Of a DNA stretch of 12,410 nt, positions 7,273 through 12,410 are shown in pieces; positions within the stretch are counted from its first letter, which is position 1, and every line of letters starts with the position of its first letter. Below the pieces are notes generated by a model. The model did not search any database. It worked only from the letters and a program-made list of their open reading frames with translations, and was not told the DNA's origin. Origin of the DNA: Dictyoglomota bacterium. GTDB lineage: Bacteria > Dictyoglomota > Dictyoglomia > Dictyoglomales > Dictyoglomaceae. Both the position numbers and the translations under genes were made by a program. The stretch is taken from NCBI GenBank assembly GCA_029776735.1, contig JAKOUL010000095.1, forward strand, positions 1-12,410, given 5' to 3'.

Positions 7273-8358
7273 CTACACTTCCTTTTTCTTAGCATACCTT
7301 TGCCCTGGATATTCTTCTACAAGTCCTTTTGCTTGTAAAGAAATTATTATAAACATAAGTCTCGTAATAGGTATATCTACATTTTTAAAAATATCTTCAA
7401 TAAATATAGGTTCAAAAGTTAAAATTTGCAATACCCTTTTCTCTTCTGGATCTAAAGAAACAACCTTTACTTCTTTCTCATACTCTATACCAAACTCTTC
7501 CAATATATCTCTCACATCTACCACTAATTTAGCTCCTTCTTGAATTAACTTATTAGTCCCTTGACTTTTATCATCAGTTATTCTTCCAGGTATAGCAAAA
7601 ACTTCCCTCCCTTGATCCAGAGCAAAATCTGCAGTTATCAGAGCTCCACTTTTCTCTCCAGCCTCAACGATAACTACCCCATGAGATATTCCACTTATGA
7701 TCCTATTTCTCTGAGGAAAGGTATAGCGAGAAGGTTTTGTCCCCAAATGGTACTCAGAGATTAAAGCTCCACTCTCTATAATCTTCTCAGCTAAATTTAT
7801 ATTTCTTGAAGGATAGATATGATCCAGAGAACTTCCCAGAATTGCCCATGTACTTCCCCCACCTTCCAATGCTCCTTTGTGAGCGTAAGTATCTATCCCA
7901 TAGGCAAGTCCGCTCACTATGACAAACCCATATTTTGCTAATTCTTTTGCTAAATTTTCTGCAATTTTTATTCCATATGAGGTAGGATTTCTTGTACCAA
8001 CAATAGAAATAAATTTATCTCCTTCTAATATTCCTTGATAAAGAAGGAAAGGTGGAGAACTCTTGATCTCCTTCAAAAGTGGAGGATAGCCATCTTCCCC
8101 ATATATAACCATTTTTATATTTCTTTTTAAGAGATCCTCCCATAATTTCTCCCATGAAATTTTTCGTCTAAATATCAAAAACTCCTGAATAACAGAAGAA
8201 TAAGAAAAAAGTTCTAAGATTTCTTTCTCTGGAAGAGAAAAAAGATCTTTTACAGAGATAATATTAGCCCAGTCTTCCCATCTCCTAAACATAGAGGGGA
8301 AAAAACTTAAGGCGTATAAAAAAGGTTTGTCCTCATAATTAAAATTATTGCCAAACAT
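7273..8358 (-). CDS. dprA: DNA processing protein DprA/Smf
   Basis: DprA binds incoming single-stranded DNA and loads RecA during natural transformation; it is also present in many bacteria not known to be competent. From ATG 8358 it has 361 residues. An N-terminal helical SAM-like part (about 10-75) and the linker YGEDGYPPLL are followed by the Rossmann-like DprA core. That core shows VGTRNPTSYG (120-129), VSGLAYGID (148-156), FPQRNRIISG (214-223), EAGEKSGALITA (232-243) and QGTNKLI (266-272). A C-terminal winged-helix domain covers about 300-355. An in-frame ATG at 8376 would add MLKYPE, but it has no ribosome site and lies inside the predicted promoter, upstream of the expected transcript start. 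I therefore prefer 8358, giving a nearly leaderless message. This is the first gene of the downstream unit; topA begins two bases after its TAG. The family call is firm; the start is inference. Confidence 0.94.
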   Translation of the reverse strand: MFGNNFNYEDKPFLYALSFFPSMFRRWEDWANIISVKDLFSLPEKEILELFSYSSVIQEFLIFRRKISWEKLWEDLLKRNIKMVIYGEDGYPPLLKEIKSSPPFLLYQGILEGDKFISIVGTRNPTSYGIKIAENLAKELAKYGFVIVSGLAYGIDTYAHKGALEGGGSTWAILGSSLDHIYPSRNINLAEKIIESGALISEYHLGTKPSRYTFPQRNRIISGISHGVVIVEAGEKSGALITADFALDQGREVFAIPGRITDDKSQGTNKLIQEGAKLVVDVRDILEEFGIEYEKEVKVVSLDPEEKRVLQILTFEPIFIEDIFKNVDIPITRLMFIIISLQAKGLVEEYPGQRYAKKKEV

Positions 8359-8366
8359 TTCTGGGT

Positions 8367-8395
8367 ATTTTAACATAAGAGAGATCTATTTTCAA
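8367..8395 (-). promoter_or_regulatory. Predicted sigma-A type promoter for dprA-topA-trmFO-xerC
   Basis: The minus strand shows TTGAAA (8390-8395), a 17-base spacer, and TAAAAT (8367-8372). Each hexamer is one base from consensus and the spacing is ideal. The expected start of transcription is the A at about 8360, two bases before ATG 8358. The -35 hexamer shares two bases with the T-run of the preceding terminator. The match is by eye; no start-site data are available. Confidence 0.6.
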
Positions 8396-8429
8396 AAAAG
8401 GGTACCTTCCTTTATTAAAGAAGGTACCC
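8394..8429 (-). terminator. Intrinsic terminator after the purine permease gene
   Basis: GGGTACCTTC (8400-8409) and GAAGGTACCC (8420-8429) form a perfect ten-base stem with a ten-base loop; an alternative pairing extends the stem with one bulge. On the minus strand it is followed by six T residues (8399-8394), and it begins ten bases past the permease stop (8440). It is oriented for the minus strand; the plus-strand flank has no proper T-run. Confidence 0.9.
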
Positions 8430-8439
8430 TATTATGGTT

Positions 8440-9756
8440 TTAAGCTAAATATATTAAGAATAAGATTGCCAATACAATTAATACAGGATTGAGGTCTTTG
8501 AATTTACCAGAAAGAAGTTTTAATAACACATAACTTAGTATTCCAAAAATCAATCCGTTTGCTACAGAATAGGTAAAAGGCATTGCTATAATAGTTATAA
8601 ATGCAGGCAGTGCTTCATCTACATCTTTAAAATTAACTTTTAAGATAGGCTCCATCATTAAAAAGCCAACTACAACTAATGCAGGAGCTGTAGCAGAAGA
8701 AGGAATCATACCTGCCAAAGGCCAGAAAAACAAGGAAAGTAAGAATAAAATACCTACTACAAACGATACAGCACCTGTTTTTCCTCCCTCAGCAATACCT
8801 GCAGCAGATTCCACATAAGTAGTAATTGTAGAGGTACCACAAAGAGCACCTGCTATTGTACCTACCGCGTCACTTACTAAGACTTTTTCCGCTCCATCAA
8901 AAAGCCCATCATCTCTCAATATATTAAGTTTTGCTGCAAGCCCTGAAATTGTCCCTACTGTATCAAACATATCTACAAAGGTAAAGGTAAAGAACACTGA
9001 AAAAAGTCCCCATTTCAAAGCTCCTAAAATATCCAAAGATAAGAAAGTTTTTGAAAACTCAGTCCAACTGGGTAAAGCAACAATACTACCAGAAATCTGA
9101 GTAATGGAAACTCCATTAGAACCTCTTATAAATATTCCTAAGATAGTTGTGATTATAATTCCCAACAGAATATTTCCTTTTACCTTCAGAGCCATAAGTA
9201 ATGCTATAATTATAATTCCTAATACTGAAAGAAATGTTTCTGGAACTCCAAAATTACCTAATCCTATCAACGTAGCCTCATTCCCTACTACAATTCCTGA
9301 GCTTTTTAATCCAATAAAGGCTATAAAAAGTCCTATACCAACTGATGCTGCCATCTTAATATTAAGAGGAATTGACTGAATAATCCATTTTCTTACTGGG
9401 GTAATGGAAAGAAGTAAGAAGATTATTCCGTCAATAAAAACGGCTCCCAATGCTACCTGCCATGGAAGACCAAGCCCCTGACACACCGAATAAGCAAAAT
9501 ATGCATTAAGACCCATCCCAGGAGCAAGAGCAAAAGGAAGTTTTGCATAAAGTCCCATAGTTAAAGTTGCAATTCCAGATCCGATAGCTGTTGCCATCAT
9601 TACTGCACCCTTAGGCATTCCTACATCTCCCAAAATATTTGGGTTTACAAAGAGAATGTATGCCATAGTAACAAATGTGGTAAGTCCTGCTATGATCTCG
9701 TCAGTCCAATTAGCATTATGCTTCTTGAACTCAAAATAATCCTCGAGCTTCTTCAA
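8440..9756 (-). CDS. Purine permease, NCS2/AzgA family (adenine/guanine/hypoxanthine type)
   Basis: This inner-membrane transporter probably imports a purine base with protons, by analogy with PbuG/PbuO and AzgA (COG2252). The 438 residues are very hydrophobic, with roughly 12-14 membrane segments, the length usual for the family. Family landmarks are AGLTTFVTMAYILFVNP (23-39), LAPGMGLNAYFAY (77-89), FVDMFDTVGT (260-269), GTSTITTYVESAAG (307-320) and MPFTYSVANGL (392-402). The start is TTG at 9754-9756; minus-strand AAAGGGGGG (9765-9773) lies eight bases upstream and pairs with the anti-Shine-Dalgarno using one G-U pair. The gap to comM is 25 bases, so it is probably the last gene of the lepB-rnhB-yraN-comM transcript. 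A TATAAAAT at 9784-9791 could be the -10 of its own promoter, but no convincing -35 was found. It is functionally unrelated to its neighbours. Which purine it carries cannot be read from sequence. Confidence 0.93.
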   Translation of the reverse strand: MKKLEDYFEFKKHNANWTDEIIAGLTTFVTMAYILFVNPNILGDVGMPKGAVMMATAIGSGIATLTMGLYAKLPFALAPGMGLNAYFAYSVCQGLGLPWQVALGAVFIDGIIFLLLSITPVRKWIIQSIPLNIKMAASVGIGLFIAFIGLKSSGIVVGNEATLIGLGNFGVPETFLSVLGIIIIALLMALKVKGNILLGIIITTILGIFIRGSNGVSITQISGSIVALPSWTEFSKTFLSLDILGALKWGLFSVFFTFTFVDMFDTVGTISGLAAKLNILRDDGLFDGAEKVLVSDAVGTIAGALCGTSTITTYVESAAGIAEGGKTGAVSFVVGILFLLSLFFWPLAGMIPSSATAPALVVVGFLMMEPILKVNFKDVDEALPAFITIIAMPFTYSVANGLIFGILSYVLLKLLSGKFKDLNPVLIVLAILFLIYLA

Positions 9757-9781
9757 AACTAAAACCCCCCTTTCTTTAAGA

Positions 9782-11296
9782 CTATTTTATAAAATCTTCT
9801 AACCCTCTATATGAAACTGCCTCTGCTAAATGCTCTAATTTAATCTCTTCACTACCCTCTAAATCTGCTATAGTTCTTGAAACTCTAATTATTCTATCCA
9901 TACCTCTTAAAGACAACTTCAACTTTTCCATCACATCAGATAGAAAATTTTTTACCTCAAAAGATAGAGAACAATACTTTTTCAAATGTTTAGGGGACAT
10001 CTGAGAGTTTGTAAATATTTTTTCTTTTTTAAATCGTTCTTCTTGAATTTTTCTTGCTTTTTCTACTCTTTTTCTAATCTCTTCAGAGCTCTCATAAGAA
10101 GTATCACCAAAAATCTTGTCCTTTTCAACTCTCCCTACATATACCCTTAGATCAAATCTATCCAAAAGTGGACCAGAGATCTTACTCCAGTAGTTTCTAA
10201 TCTCGTAAGGAAAGCAAGTACACTCTTTCTCTTTGTCTCCAAAATAACCACACTTACAAGGGTTCATACTACCTATAAGAATAAATTGTGCAGGATAAGT
10301 AACTGAATATTTAGATCTTGAAATTATAACTCTTCCTTCTTCCAAAGGTTGTCTTAAAGCTTCAAGGACATCTCTTCTAAACTCTGGAAGCTCATCCAAA
10401 AAAAGTACTCCTCTATGAGCAAGGCTAATCTCACCTACTTGAGGAGTATTTCCTCCTCCTAAAAGTCCTGCATAAGAAACAGTATGATGAGGACTTCTAA
10501 AAGGTCTTTTTTGTATTAAATATTCGTCTTTTAAGAGTCCAGCCACACTATAAATCTCCGTGACTTCAAAAGCCTCTTTATAACTCAAAGGAGGGAGAAT
10601 AGAAGGAAGAGTTCTTGCAAGAAGGGTTTTTCCTGTTCCAGGAGGACCAACCATGAGTACATTATGACCCCCTGAAGCTGAAATTTCTAAAACTCTTTTT
10701 GCAACTTCCTGCCCTTTTACAATAGAAAAATCTTCTTCAAAAGAAGGTATATAATCAGGAACTTTAAAGTCCAAAGGATTTATTTTTAATTCGCCTTGTA
10801 AGAACTTTACTACTTCAGAAAAATGATCCGCTGGATAGATCTCTATATCTTTTACTAAACTACATTCTAAGGCGTTTCCTTTGGGAACTATAGCTTTTTT
10901 ATATCCATAATTTTTAAGTCCAGAAATGAGAGAAACCAGTCCTTTGCCACTTCTTATCCTTCCATCAAGAGCAAGTTCTCCTAAGAAAGCTGTTTCATTA
11001 GGATCAAAATTAAAATTAATCTGAGTAGAGAGAATACCTATAGCAATAGGAAGATCAAATAAAGCACTATCTTTTCTCAAATCTGCAGGAGCCAAATTTA
11101 CAGTTATTCTCTTTAAAGGAAATTCATATCCAGAGTTTTTTAATGCTGATCTTACTCTTTCTCTTGCCTCTTGTATTTCTTGTTCTGCAAGACCTACAAT
11201 ATTGAAGCTTGGCACCCCAGGTGAAATATCAATTTCTACTTCTACCTCATAACATTTTAAACCTAAAAGAACAGCAGACTTTACCTTAGAAAGCAT
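9782..11296 (-). CDS. comM: ComM/YifB family AAA+ ATPase (Mg chelatase-like)
   Basis: In Vibrio and other competent bacteria ComM is a hexameric helicase that drives branch migration while transformed DNA is integrated. The family is also widespread in bacteria without known competence. The 504-residue product has the N-terminal Lon-protease-like fold domain (about 1-170) with VKSAVLLGL and NLAPADLRKD. The AAA+ core has Walker A GPPGTGKT (217-224), RSPHHTVS (267-274) and Walker B VLFLDE (297-302). A cysteine cluster (Cys347, 349, 359, 361) probably binds zinc, and GPLLDRFDL with Arg380 follows. The C-terminal Mg_chelatase_C part (about 430-500) contains LSLRGMDRIIRVSRTIADLE. ATG 11296 overlaps the end of yraN by 11 bases, with GGGAGT (11306-11311) nine bases upstream. 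In many Firmicutes-type clusters dprA follows directly; here the permease and a terminator intervene. Confidence 0.95.
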   Translation of the reverse strand: MLSKVKSAVLLGLKCYEVEVEIDISPGVPSFNIVGLAEQEIQEARERVRSALKNSGYEFPLKRITVNLAPADLRKDSALFDLPIAIGILSTQINFNFDPNETAFLGELALDGRIRSGKGLVSLISGLKNYGYKKAIVPKGNALECSLVKDIEIYPADHFSEVVKFLQGELKINPLDFKVPDYIPSFEEDFSIVKGQEVAKRVLEISASGGHNVLMVGPPGTGKTLLARTLPSILPPLSYKEAFEVTEIYSVAGLLKDEYLIQKRPFRSPHHTVSYAGLLGGGNTPQVGEISLAHRGVLFLDELPEFRRDVLEALRQPLEEGRVIISRSKYSVTYPAQFILIGSMNPCKCGYFGDKEKECTCFPYEIRNYWSKISGPLLDRFDLRVYVGRVEKDKIFGDTSYESSEEIRKRVEKARKIQEERFKKEKIFTNSQMSPKHLKKYCSLSFEVKNFLSDVMEKLKLSLRGMDRIIRVSRTIADLEGSEEIKLEHLAEAVSYRGLEDFIK

Positions 11297-11642
11297 TAGG
11301 AATATACTCCCACGAAGATATTTTTCCTTCAGGTAAAACTATCACACTCAAAACATCAAATCTTACTCCTTTAACTATCTTTTTATAATTTGCAAGAAAC
11401 ATCTCTGCCATTTTTTTTATCTTCTCCTGTTTTTTATAATCCACTGCTTCAATAGGTTCTCCAAAATTATTATTACTCCTGGTTTTTACCTCCACAAAAA
11501 CTAAAATTCCACTTTTTTCTACTACTAAATCTAATTCTCCAAATTTAAATCTAAGATTTTTATGTAATATATTAAAACCTCGTCGTTCAAAAAACTCTAC
11601 TGCAAATTTTTCTCCTATATCTCCTATTTCTTTTTTATTCAT
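11286..11642 (-). CDS. yraN: UPF0102 / YraN family protein, endonuclease-like
   Basis: This small family has a restriction-endonuclease-like (PD-(D/E)xK) fold and is almost always beside rnhB or comM; its cellular role is not settled. The 118 residues are full length. Visible motifs are GDIGEKFAVEFFERRGF (7-23), the conserved NLR (29-31), GELDLV (35-40) with Asp38, VEVKTR (50-55) with Glu51 and Lys53, and RFDV (94-97). Together Asp38, Glu51 and Lys53 form the expected nuclease-type site. The ATG (11640-11642) overlaps the rnhB TGA as ATGA, and no Shine-Dalgarno lies upstream. Initiation probably depends on ribosomes finishing rnhB. The downstream end overlaps comM by 11 bases. It is likely DNA-related from its fold and neighbours, but nuclease activity is inference. 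Confidence 0.93.
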   Translation of the reverse strand: MNKKEIGDIGEKFAVEFFERRGFNILHKNLRFKFGELDLVVEKSGILVFVEVKTRSNNNFGEPIEAVDYKKQEKIKKMAEMFLANYKKIVKGVRFDVLSVIVLPEGKISSWEYIPNAF

Positions 11643-12250
11643 AAAAGTTTAAAACTTTTTCTATGGATTTCTGAGATTCCAAATGCCTTAATTTTTTCTC
11701 TATGTTCTCTTGTAGCATAACCTTTATGTTTTCCAAAGCCGTACAAAGGATAAGATTTATCAAGTTCTTTCATAAATCTATCCCTAAGCACTTTTGCTAC
11801 TATAGATGCTGATGCTACATTCAAACAATACCTGTCTCCTTTAACTACCGTCTCCTGAGGAATAGAAAGTTCTGGGATAGGTATATTCCCATCCACCAAA
11901 ATATATTCTGGCTCTACCTGAAGATTTATAATAGCTCTTTTCATAGCCAGAAAAGTAGCTTTTAGTATACCTAATTCTTCAATTTCTTCTACAGATGAGA
12001 AACCAAAACTCCATGCTATAGCTTCTTTTTTTATAACTTCAAAAAGTCCCTCTCTTTTTTTAGGAGTCAAAAGCTTGGAATCCTTTACAGGTATTGAGGA
12101 GAAAGGAGGAAGAATAACTGCTCCTGCATAAACAGGACCAGCCAATGCCCCTCTTCCTGCCTCATCTATACCCGCAATAAATCTAAAATAATGCCAAAAC
12201 TCTCTCTCTCTTTCTCCTATTTCACAGTACCTATTCTTTGAGGAGGCCAT
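11639..12250 (-). CDS. rnhB: Ribonuclease HII
   Basis: RNase HII nicks DNA 5' of embedded ribonucleotides and degrades RNA in RNA-DNA hybrids, using Mg or Mn. The 203 residues include the whole catalytic fold: [14 protein letters not shown] (27-40) with Asp29 and Glu30, DSKLL (57-61), ILVDGN (117-122) with Asp120, and KVLRDRFM (153-160) with Asp157. These give the D-E-D-D metal site. [17 protein letters not shown] and [11 protein letters not shown] are family-specific. ATG 12250 is the only ATG, GTG or TTG upstream of the catalytic core in this frame after the previous stop, but it has no good ribosome site and overlaps lepB by 34 bases. The first 20 residues precede the usual family start and are polar. 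A tidy AGGAGA at about 12211-12216 is not followed by a usable in-frame start. The gene is probably coupled to lepB upstream and yraN downstream. Confidence 0.95.
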   Translation of the reverse strand: MASSKNRYCEIGEREREFWHYFRFIAGIDEAGRGALAGPVYAGAVILPPFSSIPVKDSKLLTPKKREGLFEVIKKEAIAWSFGFSSVEEIEELGILKATFLAMKRAIINLQVEPEYILVDGNIPIPELSIPQETVVKGDRYCLNVASASIVAKVLRDRFMKELDKSYPLYGFGKHKGYATREHREKIKAFGISEIHRKSFKLL

Positions 12251-12410
12251 AAAAGAAATATCGCTCTACCTATAAGATTTTTTTGGGGGACAAATCCCCA
12301 GTATCTACTGTCTACACTTACAGGCCTATTATCTCCCAATACAAAATAATTATCTTCTGGCACTTTTATTGGACCATAGTCATCAAAACTTTTATTTTTA
12401 ACATAAGGCT
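12217..12410 (-). CDS. lepB: Signal peptidase I, C-terminal end (5' part outside window)
   Basis: The minus-strand frame running in from the window edge to a TAG at 12217-12219 encodes 63 complete codons. It contains [14 protein letters not shown], then [11 protein letters not shown], which is box E of type I signal peptidases (GDN followed by SxDSRxxG). [16 protein letters not shown], the usual final strand, follows. The enzyme is membrane-anchored and removes signal peptides from exported proteins at the outer face of the membrane. The catalytic Ser and Lys lie in the missing N-terminal part, so activity cannot be judged here. The gene overlaps rnhB by 34 bases and is the first visible gene of the minus-strand unit ending at the permease. 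The lepB-rnhB neighbourhood is common in bacteria. Confidence 0.92.
   Translation of the reverse strand, partial: PYVKNKSFDDYGPIKVPEDNYFVLGDNRPVSVDSRYWGFVPQKNLIGRAIFLLWPPQRIGTVK

Noticed and set aside
9757..9781. Search for a purine riboswitch before the permease
   Set aside because: Only 25 bases separate it from comM, too short for an aptamer, and no conserved purine-riboswitch core was seen.

Overview
The window looks like a chromosomal housekeeping segment from an AT-rich thermophilic bacterium. Arginine is coded almost entirely by AGA/AGG, the proteins are rich in K, E and I, and genes overlap or abut with almost no spacer. The order lepB-rnhB-yraN-comM-dprA-topA-trmFO-xerC on one strand is the classic Firmicutes-type cluster. 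With the low GC and the style of the proteins, I suspect a Dictyoglomus-like organism. A thermophilic clostridial relative is not excluded, and no 16S or other marker is present to decide.

Layout. Positions 1-2486 (+ strand): the 3' end of a BioB/LipA-like radical SAM gene, a tRNA nucleotidyltransferase of the CCA-adding class, and an unrecognised 233-residue protein. All three overlap and are probably one transcript. Positions 2470-8358 (- strand, read right to left): dprA, topA, trmFO, xerC and a small secreted protein, with overlaps or gaps of 12 bases or less. This unit has its own near-consensus promoter at 8367-8395. Positions 8394-8429: a strong intrinsic terminator on the - strand. 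Positions 8440-12410 (- strand): lepB (partial), rnhB, yraN, comM and a purine permease, which form the upstream unit ended by that terminator. The + and - gene blocks converge and overlap by 17 bp at 2470-2486. No gene-free stretch exceeds about 65 bases, and no rRNA, tRNA, CRISPR array, insertion sequence or riboswitch was seen.

How the genes fit together. LepB, RNase HII and YraN are general housekeeping. ComM and DprA act on incoming single-stranded DNA in transformation and recombination. TopA relaxes negative supercoils and Xer resolves chromosome dimers. TrmFO and the nucleotidyltransferase both act on tRNA (T54 methylation and 3' CCA end). The NCS2-type permease is a passenger between comM and dprA.

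I did not find an exotic system. The points most worth a second look are: the terminator-promoter junction before dprA, which predicts a nearly leaderless mRNA and moves the dprA start; the purine permease that splits the comM-dprA pair; the unknown gene coupled to the nucleotidyltransferase; the secreted protein that follows xerC where hslV-hslU-codY sits in Bacillus; and the start revision for trmFO.
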